The notes beneath the pieces were generated by a model, which saw nothing but the letters and a program-made list of their open reading frames with translations, was not told the DNA's origin and searched no databases. DNA of 64,000 bases from Persicaria tinctoria (Eukaryota > Streptophyta > Magnoliopsida > Caryophyllales > Polygonaceae), in NCBI GenBank assembly GCA_037127255.1, contig JBANSL010000012.1:21462615-21526614 (forward strand), read 5' to 3'. Positions 8,915 through 20,527 of this stretch are shown here, one piece after another. Each line of letters starts with the position of its first letter. Position 1 is the stretch's first letter. The position numbers were made by a program, and so were the translations under genes.

Positions 8915-10640
8915 AGTGGTGAAGACAAGTATATGCAGGAAAACCATTGTTTGCGATTCTCTAAAGAGAATAACTTTCAGTGGTGAAGACAAGTTGAAGA
9001 ATTGTCCTATTTCAGTGCCAAGGCTGTTGTTAGCCAACAACGATTCTTCTTTACCTGAAGTACGGGCATGGGACAAGCCAAGAGACTGGTGGAATTCACT
9101 ATACTGGAATGACCCTGCAACTAAACTCGTATTCGACAGACTTGGGTGTCTTATGTTTATTGGACCCATCCAAGACACAAGTACGTTACTCCTCTTAATT
9201 GATTATAAATATGGTAGTTTGATAGAGATACAAGGGATAAGAAATTAAATGACTGAGATATTAGTTTTTGTATATTATCACTAGAATGTAAATTGTACAT
9301 TCTAAATATGATGCTGTGTTTTTGTATATCCCGTCTGACATGTAGCAATTTACTTGTTTTTGTCGTTTAGCTGGTTGACGAGCGTTCAGTTCTGAACCAC
9401 TTTTGACTGCCCCACCAAGACCAAGGGAGGCCCCATCTGAGCCCCAACATCTGTTTAAGCTGGAAGAACAAGTTACAACATATCCAGATGATCCCAAACT
9501 TCCATCTGAAACTATTTTGAAGAAAATGTAAGGCGAATATTATTAGAACATCTTGTTGACAATTGATTCACTGCTACGTACAAGAGACATGTTGTCTCTC
9601 ATTACAAAGAGTTTGACATCCCAGCCGTTAATTGGTTGCTGGTTGCAGGCTCTGTTGGAAAGGTGATTGAATTCTCACTCAGAAAATCGTTATTAAAAAA
9701 AGAGATGTTTTCCTTTACTTAAAAGGTCTTGGTTAGTACATATTAAGCATCACGCGACTGCTGCTATTTTCAGATCCAGTTCTCGTCTGTGCAATTAGCA
9801 AGGAGTACATGAAGCGTGTAGCATCAGAGCTTGATGCAGTTAGTTGACCTGAGAAGGATTCGAATAGGGAGTTTGTGCTGCTTCAAGGCATACGGTTTGC
9901 TATATAGGTTCATCATGTATCTTGCACAGCAAACTTATGTTTGTTAACTTAACCACCTCTCTCTAAACTGCTACCAATAGGGTTTTGAAATGGATGATGG
10001 AGGACAGTATACCTAGCTATGTGCAGTGCAGCAGTATAGAGACAATGACAGCAGATTATGTAGCTTCTATATTAGAGATTAAAGGTAGTTTCCAGTTCCA
10101 TGTTTAGTTTTGGTATTATACTCTGTATCATCAAATCAACTTATCAACTTGTAGTGTTATCCATGAAGCAGGTGTCATGATTTGGATGCACAAATAAATC
10201 TAGTTTACTAATCTCAATCTAAAAATTCCTCCCTGTTTCAAGCTCCAGGACGTACTAAAATCTGGGCAACTTATCAACTTGTACTGCTATCCATGAAGGT
10301 TGGCGGCTGGCCGGCTTCCTACTTGCGTATGGAGTATGATAAATTGGAATACACACTGCTAGTTTGAACCTTTTGAGCACCTCAAAAATTGTAAATGATC
10401 CGAATGAGCAGCAAAGTCTAGTGTGCATCTCTATTAATTGAGCTCTCATACAACTATACAAGAGCATCTGAGTTTACATGCAAAATGTCTTTTTGTTTTA
10501 AAACTAAATATACATTTAGATGCCATCGATGTGTTGGTAGTTTGAGAAGAAAAGAAATTAAGAATTAAAGCGCGTCCAAGTTTTGTCGTAGGTGTTGCGA
10601 ATTCAGAGCCCTATCGACATTAGGGATTTGTAACCAGACG
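8895..10640 (+). pseudogene. Decayed multi-exon gene remnant, family not recognised
   Basis: Stretches of gene-like coding sequence are separated by intron-like AT-rich DNA. The best exon is about 8970-9180, encoding ISVPRLLLANNDS, then VRAWDKPRDWWNSLYW and FDRLGCLMFIGPIQ, and ending at a consensus donor GTACGT (9181). An acceptor TTTAG ends at 9370, followed by a Pro/Glu-rich coding stretch with a frame disruption to about 9530. Further coding-like pieces occur near 9575-9665 (…NWLLVAGSVGK), 9775-9890 (DPVLVCAISKEYMKRVASEL) and 9990-10085. Stops and frame changes show it is not functional. I cannot name the family. Part of it (9990-10251) recurs at 20139-20527. A segment at 10139-10180 is repeated at 10267-10306. 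Confidence 0.6.
8906..8993. repeat. 62-bp local duplication
   Basis: AATAACTTTCAGTGGTGAAG with its following bases occurs at about 8906 and again at about 8968, with unique sequence between. It duplicates the start of the first recognisable exon. Confidence 0.8.
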
Positions 10641-11088
10641 TAACACAACCTCTTTGAGATGTTGGTGGGTGATTCAGTTTTGGAGTTGTTATGGATGTTT
10701 TACATTTGTGAATGATTTCACTTAAGAGTCAAATGTGACAAGACTGCTATTAAATGAAAGTTAATGATGCTTAGACAACCACAACCTACCACATATCCCT
10801 TACTCCCTAAAAGGAGCACTTCTTACTGTTCATATATGTAATGTCTCATTTACCCCTAAAAGTTTCAATTTAAAATTATTTATTTTTTCGTTTCGATACC
10901 CCTTTATGTAATTTCATCTAATTCTCCATTTCTCTTTCATCCTAGCCTCCTCCCTCTTGAATTGATAAATAAAGAGCGGGAGGAGGCTAGGATGAATTCA
11001 TCTAATTCTCCATTTCTCTTTCATCCTAGCCACCTCCCTCTCTCGTGAATAAAACACGAGTTTAGCCAAAAAAACGAAAACTAACTTT
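10641..11088. other. Non-coding stretch with a direct/inverted repeat
   Basis: No coding sequence seen. A block TTCATCTAATTCTCCATTTC… occurs at about 10912-10960 and again at about 10995-11042. Between them the inverse complement of TCATCCTAGCCTCCTCCC is found at about 10979-10996, able to form a hairpin with either copy. Confidence 0.6.
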
Positions 11089-12168
11089 ATGAACCAAGAA
11101 GTCATGAGCGACGACGAGTCTGAAAAGAATTCAGATGAAGAAGCTGTGTATCAACAAATGAGATTAATTAAACTAAAAGATATGGAAAACATTCCCATAT
11201 CTACAGTCCAACAAAGGTTAAATGAAATATTAAGACAAAGAAGGCTGAGGGAGAATGAACATGTAGAACAAAATGAAGCTAGAAGACATTACAAAAGATA
11301 TGAACATGGTTCAACTAGTAATTATAGACCGAGGTTAAAGCCTAGAGAGTTTCTAGAAAAGAAAGAAAGATTTGGAGTAAGTATTATGCCAAACCATAGA
11401 CCAAATCAGAAAGAAATTAATCTAGAACCCATAAGTGAAACAAGTTATAAATTAAACTTAGATGGTGTAAGAAATAGGCGTGAAATCATAGAGTTCTGGA
11501 AAAAAAGTATGATGAGTGTTTTAAACATGAACGTAGGATGGAACTCTTCACAATTCCTTAATTACATAGAACATAGTTTCTATGGATGTATTGCCGATTG
11601 GTATGGAGCTATTGGTGATGAACCAAAACAAGAGCTTAGGAATTTGGCAAACCCAGTAACGATGTTCACATTAATATGTGAATTAATAAAAGACGAATTC
11701 ATTAGAGAAAAAGAAGATGAAGATAAGGAAGCTTTAAAGTGGAAAAGAACCTTAAACAATCTTGAAATCTGTAACATGAAATATGTTGACAATTACATCA
11801 CGGAATTCGAGAAGTATTACTATAAGATAGGGGAAAACTGCACTATTCTGCAAATGTTCTTTGATAAACTTCCTGCCCCAATTAATGAACAAATAAGTGA
11901 AGAGTATCGAGATTTAATTAAAACTGGAGATAAAGATACTCTTGGTAACAGAATTTCCTATGTTAGGAAATGGGTCGAGAAAAAATGTCGAGACGTAAGA
12001 AGCACCCAAAGAATGAAAAAACAATTCTTAACTTGTTGGGAGACGCCAACGGAATGGGGATGTAATAATAGAGATTACCAAGGAAAACGAAACTACAAGA
12101 GAAAAAGTTTCAATAAACAGAGAGGTGAAAAATATTATAAGAAGTATTATAAAAAAGTGTCAAGCTAA
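11089..12168 (+). CDS. Endogenous caulimovirid-like capsid (coat) protein ORF, C-terminus truncated
   Basis: A 359-codon open frame. The N-terminus (1-25) is acidic (DDESEKNSDEE). About 60-110 is Arg/Lys-rich. About 145-300 is an alpha-helical region resembling the capsid domain of plant pararetroviruses: a WYGAIGDEP segment, then LEICNMKYVDNYITEFEKYY and a FFDKLP segment. The C-terminus is very Lys/Tyr-rich, as in caulimovirid coat proteins, but the frame stops before the expected CCHC zinc knuckle. The resemblance is from memory of the family pattern. A divergent Ty3-type gag is the alternative. No movement protein, protease or reverse transcriptase accompanies it. The frame is intact for more than 1 kb although the surroundings are decayed. 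Right after the stop the sequence turns into the interior of the Tekay-family LARD. Confidence 0.6.
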   Translation: MNQEVMSDDESEKNSDEEAVYQQMRLIKLKDMENIPISTVQQRLNEILRQRRLRENEHVEQNEARRHYKRYEHGSTSNYRPRLKPREFLEKKERFGVSIMPNHRPNQKEINLEPISETSYKLNLDGVRNRREIIEFWKKSMMSVLNMNVGWNSSQFLNYIEHSFYGCIADWYGAIGDEPKQELRNLANPVTMFTLICELIKDEFIREKEDEDKEALKWKRTLNNLEICNMKYVDNYITEFEKYYYKIGENCTILQMFFDKLPAPINEQISEEYRDLIKTGDKDTLGNRISYVRKWVEKKCRDVRSTQRMKKQFLTCWETPTEWGCNNRDYQGKRNYKRKSFNKQRGEKYYKKYYKKVSS

Positions 12169-12169
12169 C

Positions 12170-15100
12170 ATGTTGCACTATAACCTTATCAGATATAACT
12201 CAGGTCTCTTAGCATATGTGGTTCACATTTTACAGGCAAAGGAATTCAAATCATGCTTAGCAACTCAGCGTAGCAACAAGTCAAGACATAATGGTATATG
12301 AGATCTATAAGTCATCAAATCATATCATCATAGACACAGGCAATCAGGCAACAATCATCATCAAGTTAGCACATCAACACGTAAACCTCATCGTTAGAGC
12401 AACGCAATATCATCGTCAATAAATTCAAAAGGGTTAGCAATTCGAACAGAGAACGCTCTCGCTTGCAAGTCATATCGTAATCAGTAACCGCCATTCTCGA
12501 AACGTGTTTGTCTTTCCGAAATCGTTGATCCTGAGGCCCGTGGGTTATGGGCCCACGCTTCTGCTGCACTGCGCTATCGCTATCTAACCTTTCGTTCCCT
12601 CCTCCATGCGGTCGCTCGTCGAATGTATCGCATAGGGTCCAAGTTAGCGGAGATAAGGGAATGACAAGAGAAGACAACCCAAAGTTCCTCTCGGAACCAA
12701 CCACGGACTAATACTAAGACGACAACTAGAGACAAAACTCCGACCCGAGAATAGCAACGATGCCCTTATGGAAGTCTATCAGGTTATAATCGCGACAAGC
12801 AATTACGAATTCACCATGGAGCACATCAGTCACATTAATTCACACTAACATGTACATATCTCAAGAAAAACAACAGACGTATTAATTCCAAAAGAAACGA
12901 TCGAATCCTACACGGATGCATGTGAGGCGAGCTAGGAGTGTATTATTCCATGGAAGCAGATATGCCTAGCAACTTCAAGAAAGCTATCCGGAACCAGTAA
13001 TAATCATGTGTGATTCGAAGTCATGCGGGATTTAATGAAGATAACAAGTATCATGTATACGAAAGGTGTACAAGCATGAACAAGTGAGGTCAAATATAGC
13101 ATGACGAGGTATATCATAACAACAAGACTAAGTGTCATACGAGGATACATAAGAGCAGCATGGTAACTATCACATCTGACAATAATAATCATATAACAGG
13201 TTAAGAATGACATATAATCATATGACGGGATACCCTTAGAAGGCATATCTCCTACATGATGTTAACAACACATGATGTGATACAAGCAGGGTCATGAGTC
13301 ATCAAAAGGGGTTCACATAACATTTACGAACATGAGGCATTATCAAAAGTAACGAGAAGGGCATCATGAGTGACATATTATAATCATGCTAGGAACGAAC
13401 CATCGTAAGGCATATAAGACGATAACTATCACATTCTGGAACAAGTACAACATGTAATCATTTAACGACTCATATTAGAAAGTAGAAGCCCTACAAGATA
13501 CTACTAGTACATATCAAAACGTGACTACAATCAAGGCAATTCGACTATATTCATTCTAACATTCATGCGTCATGTGTATGCGAAATTACGATGTAACGTG
13601 GTGTGTGACCATACAAGGTGCCAAAGCATACATCTATGCAAGCCCGAGAGGATATCATAGAGCAATAGGGGAACACTACCGGGCGGTAACATGTAAGCAT
13701 GCTATGATTAACCATCGCAGAAAGTAAATCGATCATCGGATTCAACATCAATTAACTTGCATGAGTAAGACATGTTATGGTAATAGAAGGATAGGAGAAC
13801 CACACTATTAGGAACCTAGCTCGAGAGAGAATCAGCAATAAAGTAGGCAAGGTACATATGGTTCCCATAGGTCGCAACCAAGGGTCCTACATGATACTAA
13901 CGGCATATCATAACATGTTATACATATTAACATCTAGTTGGTAATTACGACGGTACGCAAGAAATCAATCACTCATATTCCGACGATATAGAAGCATGGG
14001 GCAAGTGTTCCAATTTAATAATACTAAATGAGACACGCATATATCAAGATATTACTTCGATAGCATGGTCACAAATGGAACTACTAATTTAATCAAGCAA
14101 GGCCAAGGGAAACACTAACTAAAATGCCGAGGAGATCATCTTACGGGGCATTCGTACAAAGAGGAGTTCACCACACTATCATGGACCTAATTCAGGGAAA
14201 GCAACATCCATATAGACTCATATCATTCCATTTATGTTTCTAACCAATCAGTAGTACGATCATTACAATAGGTCAATTAAACATGCTATGACAACATATA
14301 ATCATGGTAGAAGCCAAAACATAACACAAGACCTAAGCAATGTAACCAATCATAGATGCAACAACATGAGTAGCTTTTTACCAATGGTCATTCGCAGGGT
14401 ACATGCCAAAGATTACAAAATTATATAATGCAATTCAGAGAGAGTCACAATTACAACCGGACAGAGATCCCTAAGGGCAACCATTGACTTTTCCCAACTG
14501 ACTCATCACCCCTCTTTCCCGTGGGACTCCGGTACGAATCTTTATGGCAAGAAGACACTGGTTGATCATCATAAGAATAAGGAAACACAGCCCCAGAAAC
14601 ACCCTACTTCTGACTCAAAGTGACATCCAAAACTTCCAATACTCACTTAGACAACCTTAATATCCAACCATGATTCCCGACACAATGTGGTTACCAACCC
14701 AATTCCCATGAAAGATACTGACATCCGGGAGAAGGACTCGATAAGACCCTCAAGGGTTTAGCATAGCGGAACGGGCTATTACACATAACTGGGTTGACCA
14801 CACAGAAACAAGGGTACTCCCGCTATCCCGTTTGCACAGATTAGTCAATAAACAACTCATTGTTAGGCATACCAAACCAGATATCTAGCATAACAAGCAC
14901 TCAACATAGAATCAGTTAATAACACTCATAATGATCTCCTTGGAGTTTCCCAACCCATCTGTAAAGAGCAAGCTAGTATTTTGCCTATCGTTTCCAACTA
15001 CACCCGATAGGGGTGATGTAGCGCCTTTACTACCCACTCGTGTCCCCGTTTGGTCGGTTTCCCTCTTTTATTTCAAGTCAAGTTCATTACTTAGTCCAAT

Positions 15101-15236
15101 TTAGGTTAGGCATCTTAAGTTCATTTTGCCCTTTCAAAACACTTTCAAATCCTTTGAAATTCATGGGCGGTTTTCCAAAACATACACTCGACCCTTGTGT
15201 ACCCGAATTGCACAACCTCAGCTCTGATACCATCTT
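12170..15236. other. Non-coding interior and leader of T1
   Basis: No ORF longer than about 110 codons and none with coding character. The + strand is A/C-rich with many CATATCATA-like words. Homologous in order to 37300-39634 in element T2 but clearly older. Confidence 0.6.
15221..15232 (-). other. Primer-binding site of T1
   Basis: The minus strand reads TGGTATCAGAGC four bases inside the LTR edge. Confidence 0.8.
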
Positions 15237-18200
15237 TGTAACGGCCCAGAATTATAATTTCTGGGTTACGTTTCAAGGGATAAAACCCCTTGTTCGGATC
15301 TTGCAATCCAGGTACGGGTCGAGGTTTTAAACTCATTTTAAGATTTGTAGAAAGAGGGATTTCAAACCCTAAAACCTCGAAGGGCCGTTGGGTACCCTTA
15401 ACCTGTCCTAAGACTATGTCGCGGAAACCATTTCAAACGGAAGTAAAGCGGAAGTAAAATACAGATACAAGTGCCACGGCGGAGCCGGGTCAAAACGGAG
15501 TCAAAAGTATAAATCCCAAAACAATATAATTAGAGTCTGGTGAAGTCTATAACTCCAGCGCTCACTCTCCGCCGACAAAATGACCCGCGCAATAAGCAAA
15601 CAGCACCGATAGGTTGAACATAAATAATTCCTAAAAAAATTGATTTGGGGCGGGATCAGATCGATGCCCACTTAACTCTGCATCCCAACCATAAGCACAC
15701 ATATACGCTATACCTAATAAAGATGCTCTAATGCAGTACGAAATTCAACACACTAGCATGCTCCTAGTTCATAATAATGTGCAGAAATACTGTAAAGGGC
15801 CCAAGACAATGCCAAATGGCATATCCCTCTCCTACCTCCACCCCTTCCGACAGGCGGAGACTGGCCAGCTCGTGAATGCATTCATTCATAATCGGGGGGC
15901 ACGCATGCCTAACCCGCTCCACAATAAAGCTCGCAGGCATATCATAATATAAGGAAGTACTCGATTGACTCAGGGTACCCGATGAGGCTGGGCTACCCTA
16001 TGACCCTAGCAAAGACTTCTATGACTATCACAGATAACGGCCGTTCTGTTTACATACGCACAAAGAAATAGAATGCTCAACGATCGATGCAACCTAGCAT
16101 GGTACTACATGGCATGCTGATCATGAATGCAAGCACCTAGTATATCATGCACCTAAAGCAGGGAATAGCTCAATTCAATCTGAGTAAGCTCCGAAGAGAC
16201 TTACCTGAAGATGCAGAACAGCAAGATAATACAAGCAAGGGCCCAAATGCAAGTCCAAAGCAATCCAAGAGCAAACACACCTATTATCAAGCCATTTTCA
16301 TGAGCTACCAATCTATCATTCATACACACGGTCTCCACATTCTCAACATGCTCAAAACCAACCGATGGTAAAACCATTTTCCAAAACCTTTCCGATATGA
16401 TCAACATCAACCAAAATCATTTCATTTCCAATCAAACCCATCGATAAATCTTACCAACAATGTTTTCCAAACTCTTAAATCCCAAATTAAGTCAACTCAT
16501 ATTCAAAATAATTTCTCAAATCATACTTGGCCAATTTCCGACATTTATCATTTAAATCCTTAACAAATTCCCAAAATAATATTATTAACACGATCCCGGC
16601 ACGTCCGTTTTCAAAATCATTACGTAAATAAATTCCGACATTTAGTCACAAAATAATGTTATTTTCACAACCATATTTATAATCAAACCCCATTTTTTAA
16701 TCTCAAATTCCTAAAATCACAATTTAAAACAACACTAAATACATATCTCAATAATGCCTTCTTTAAACCATTTTATGATATAGTAAAATTTCAGAATTTA
16801 TATTTTCATGAGCTCAGAAATAATATAAAATAATAATGTCAATAATAATAGTAATAATCTAATCATAACATATACAAATAACATAACACCCCAAATAATA
16901 ATAACTCATAGTTTAAAACAACCCCAAAAGGCCCAACTCTCCCTCAGTGTCGGATCAGATTGCCCAGCCCAAACTGAAAGGCCCAACCCGGAATGAAGCC
17001 TGACCCGAAAGGAAGGAAAAACCGGATCCTAACCCGGAAAAATAACCCGGATCCGGCCCAACAGAAAAAGAGAGGAGACCCGCCTCTGCCCTCATGCCCA
17101 TTGCTCGATGTCGGAAAGAGGAAAGAGACGCAGGGGAGGCTCGCCGGGGGTTCTTTCGCTCTCAGATCAACCCCATCCTCACACATCTCAACGACTCAAC
17201 CCATAAACAACAGAAGGAAAACCGAGGGGAGAGAGAAGCGAGGCTCACCGAGAGGGGTTTGAGTTCGCCGGAAAACGTCGTCGGAGCTTCGATTAGGCTC
17301 TAACGAAGGTAGATCGGCGTTGAAGCGTTCTAGGAAGAAGGGAAATGTTACAAAAGAGCACCATTAGGAGGGAATCGGGTCGGAATCGAAGGGAGGGGGC
17401 TTACCGACGAGAACAGAGGAGGCGAGGGAGAACGCTGGCTCCGGCCTTGGCTTCGAGGGGCTCGGTCATCGGAGAAAGGCGGAACTGGAGGATGCTGCTG
17501 CTGTTGCTCGGAATCGGAGGGATATGGTCTCGGCGGCTCTGGAGGAGAACCAGGGGAGGGCTTCTTCAATGGCGTTGGCGGCGGCGTCGAACGCAGATGA
17601 GAGGCTGGCGTTCAGGTGGGGGCTGGGCTGCTGCTGCTGCTGCTTGGAGCTCGGCCGCGACTTGGAGGTGCCCTGGTGGAGCTGCTGGGCGTCGACAGAG
17701 AGGAGAGGGAGGAGGAGCTGGGTTGCTCGGCGGCACAAGGGGATGAGAGATGGGGGAAAAGTTTCAGGGTCTGTTTTCTTTGCCGAATGAAACCAAGGGG
17801 AAAAGTTGAGGGTGGGTTGTATTGAACCAAGTAAAAGTAAAAGAAGGGGGAGTAGGCTCTGCCTAAAATCAGATTCAAGTAATATGGGAGGCTCATCCTG
17901 CTGCTACTACTACCAAACAAAAGAGGGGAAGGAGAAAGTGGTGTGGATGTTTAGCTATAGTGGGAAACAGAAGAGCTGTTGTTGACCCATATGTGTTGAA
18001 TTTTTTTTTTGAGTGTAAGAGGAGATTAAGACAACCCTTTTGTGGTCCTCAAAGATCAAAATTGGAATACCTAGAATTAAACCCTTAACCTCGTCCCAAT
18101 TCGAATTCTCAAATTGAATTTCCAAAACCGAATTAATTGATCCGATAAAATCATGTCGGAATTCACTTTAAGAGATTTTAAATAACCCGATTTAAATTCA

Positions 18201-18299
18201 TTTTTAATTTAATATATATATATATATATATTGACCTAAACCCCTTTTATTTTATTATTATTAAAATTTATTATTTATAAAAAAATCGGAGCCTTTACA
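15237..18299 (-). repeat. Tekay-family LTR, subfamily 1 (T1 5' LTR, 3.06 kb)
   Basis: + strand edges are TGTAACGGCC and GCCTTTACA. It shares the conserved block GCCACGGCGGAGCCGGGTC with all other LTRs of the family. It contains GC-rich stretches (about 17000-17750) that give spurious ORFs on both strands, an AT run near 18210-18230 and a T-run at 18001. Its terminal hairpin variant CCCAGAA…TTCTGGG is shared only with the LTR at 42232. Confidence 0.85.
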
Positions 18300-18595
18300 A
18301 AGATGTGATACCTCAATTATTTAACATAAAAGCTGAGGTCTTCATTAATTGTCGCTTCAAAAAAAAAATAACGGATGATAACAATTATGAGCTTGTACAA
18401 CAATGATAGAGTTAGGAATTGTTTTAAGAGAGAGACTCAATTTTTTTTAAAATGATTTTTCTTTATACCCATATATTAGAAGGAATATTACAAAAATAAT
18501 TTTAAAAATCCCTTAAATTTATTATTTGAACATAATTATTATAATTTAATAATATTTTTATATTAAATCCGTGCATAGCATGAGGAACCGACTAG
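18300..18595 (+). mobile_element. Possible degraded Helitron 3' end
   Basis: AT-rich sequence ending CCGTGCATAGCATGAGG, a decayed hairpin, then ACCGACTAGT, i.e. CTAG (18592-18595) followed by T. This resembles the Helitron 3' signature in plus orientation. No 5' end or replicase seen. Confidence 0.35.
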
Positions 18596-18945
18596 TATAA
18601 AATTATTATTAAAAAATTATTAAAAAAAATATATTTTATAAAATTTTTATCATCTTAAAAAAACGTGCGTAAATAGTAAGGACATGTTTTGACGAACAAA
18701 TAGAGTACTTAAAAAATCCTACATTATTACTTTTAAAAAACTAAAATGTGGGGGCATTTTCATCTTTACAAATGAAACAAATGGACATTTAACAAATGGG
18801 TGGTCTTTTGAAAACAAACCAAATTTATGGGTGGTTTTCTGTAATTTATAATTTTATGAGTGATTATGTGAAAACCAACCTAATTTATGGGTGGTTATGT
18901 ATAATTTACCTACATGAATATGTCTATTTACAAGGTGCACAAAAC
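18596..18945. other. AT-rich stretch with short tandem repeats
   Basis: At about 18794-18905 a unit containing AATTTATGGGTGGTT recurs two to three times at roughly 60-bp spacing. Otherwise low-complexity AT-rich DNA without a gene. Confidence 0.5.
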
Positions 18946-19560
18946 CTTTTTAGATTAAGGACACCTGGCACCATAGGAGTCAAGCCCTCTTCCTCTGTTC
19001 GTTTGAGCGGGTTCTCCAGAACCCCATTCCCCCCTCTCCTCGGAGCTCCTTCGATTTTCGGCCTGCGCCGGCGCCGTCTTCGGTGGTGCTTGACCTTCCC
19101 CCTTCGGTTTCTCCGGGTCTCTCTCCCTCCGCACACACTTATCTCACCCTCTTCGGTGTCCTTCCGCTCGTTCTGGGTGTAGTGGATCCGGCCCTTCGGC
19201 GCCGCCTTGGGTGTCCGGCTTACCACTTCGCGGCCCTGGTTCTCCCGCCGATCGATGTCGTGGTCTCAGATTTACCCATTGGGGTTTATATCTTCCGGTC
19301 GTCGCTTGCGGGGTCCGATGGCCTTTGCCGCTTCACCGCCTTGCTCGATCTTGGTTTGCTCGGTGGCTGCACGCCGAATTTTCTATCTCCTAGTGTTGTT
19401 GGCTTCTTGCCGGCTGCCTTTGATTCCAAGCCCTCGGAGATCCTGTTGCTCATGTTGTCCTTCTTGGGCTTGGGTTGTGTTTCCTTGGGCCCTAAGACCT
19501 CTTGCTTTGGGCTCAAGGTTGGCCCGTCGGAATAAGGTTATAATAATTTAAAAAAAAAAA
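18946..19560. other. GC-rich insert with A-rich tail, unclassified retroposon-like
   Basis: Abruptly GC- and CpG-rich compared with its flanks, ending in AATTTAAAAAAAAAA at about 19541-19560. ORFs in several frames (up to 150 codons) reflect base composition. I recognise no domain. Composition and A-tail would fit a LINE 5' region or a processed sequence. Confidence 0.35.
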
Positions 19561-19579
19561 TTATTAAATATTATATGCA

Positions 19580-20100
19580 AGCTATAAATAAATCCCGGTA
19601 GGGCTTTTTACCTAATCAAAAAAAAATCCCGACAGGGCTAGATTATCTCCCGCTAGGGTTTCTGGTGTGATTTGATTCAGGTGGTGTGTTGTTCTGCATT
19701 TTGGGGGGCTGGTCGTTCTTCTTCGGTTGATGGGGTTCTGGCTGGGCAGAGTCGTGTCAGGCTGAGGTCATGACAGTGTGTATCGACGCGTCTCCTTTTC
19801 CCGGAAGACTGTTTCCTTGGAGGTTCGTCTTCACTGCCCACATGTGTCTCCTGATGTACCGCTGGCCTGCGGTGTTGCGTCTGGGTAGCGCGGCTTTGTT
19901 CGTCGTCTACGTCCGCATCTCTTCCGGTTTAGTTGGGCTTAGTTTCCCTTTGTAGAGCTCTTTCCCCTGTATCTTGCCCCTTCATTGTATTTTTTTTCTT
20001 CATTATGACAGTTTCCGTCTGCCGACTTGTCGGCCTTCGAGGTCCAGGTATGTCTGGCCTCGAATTTTTTCCTAATAAAAAAAACAATGAAATACTTAGA
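19580..20100. other. Second GC-rich insert with A-rich tail
   Basis: Begins after two close copies of AAATCCCGRYAGGGC (19590 and 19626) separated by CTTTTTACCTAATCAAAA. It ends TTTTTTCCTAATAAAAAAAA at about 20080. No coding function recognised. Confidence 0.35.
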
Positions 20101-20138
20101 GCACACACCGGTGCACTTTTGGTGAGTTTTTCACCGAA

Positions 20139-20527
20139 AATGTAATTAAAATGGGTGGGGGAGGACAATATATCTAGTTGTAGCTATATGCAGTGGTATA
20201 CATATGATGACAACATATTTTGTAGCTTCTAGATTAGAGATTAAAGGTAGCTTCCGTGATTAGTTTTAGTATTATACTTCATATCATCAAACCAACTTAT
20301 CAACTTGTAGCGTTATCCATGAAGCATACCTCAGTTGATCACCATATGACGAAAACCATTTTCAGATTTATGATGGTTTGTTTGTCAGTATCTAGATAAC
20401 CAAGCGAAAGATGTTCCATTTTGGATGCACTGAAAACTGTGGTTACCAAGTGTAAAGAGAACTTTATAGACGTGGTTAACTTACGAACCTCAATCTAAAA
20501 ATTCCTCCCTGATTCAAGCTCCAGGAC
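20139..20527 (+). pseudogene. Second copy of the decayed gene's 3' part
   Basis: Matches 9990-10251 in order: GGGAGGACAATATA, TGTAGCTTCTA…TTAGAGATTAAAGG, the CAACTTATCAACTTGTAG…TTATCCATGAAG block and finally AAAAATTCCTCCCTG…CAAGCTCCAGGAC. It carries about 130 bases not present in the first copy. It ends exactly where the CACTA terminus begins. Confidence 0.75.

Larger units (their letters stand above)
12170..18299 (-). mobile_element. Truncated non-autonomous Tekay-family element (T1): interior and 5' LTR
   Basis: The LTR at 15237-18299 is next to an initiator-Met primer site on its low-coordinate side, so the element reads on the minus strand. The interior (12170-15236) has no ORF and is a diverged copy of 37300-39634: for example the GGGCCCAC…CTTC block near 12550 matches one near 37578, and the block near 14940-15236 matches the leader region of the other copies. 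The 3' part and 3' LTR are missing on the left. Confidence 0.7.

Noticed and set aside
12310..12410. Plus-strand frame with an aspartic-protease-like IIIDTG word after the capsid-like ORF
   Set aside because: The same stretch aligns with non-coding LARD sequence near 37360, the frame is short, and no other protease motif follows.
17345..17920. Several ORFs up to 133 codons on both strands
   Set aside because: Low-complexity GC-rich LTR sequence; no domain.
15237..18299. Possibility that this LTR is a solo LTR
   Set aside because: A primer-binding site and leader sequence adjoin its low-coordinate side, so it is the 5' LTR of a truncated element.
19083..19535. 150-codon hydrophobic ORF in the GC-rich island
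   Set aside because: Other frames are open over the same stretch, no recognisable family, and the codon pattern looks compositional.
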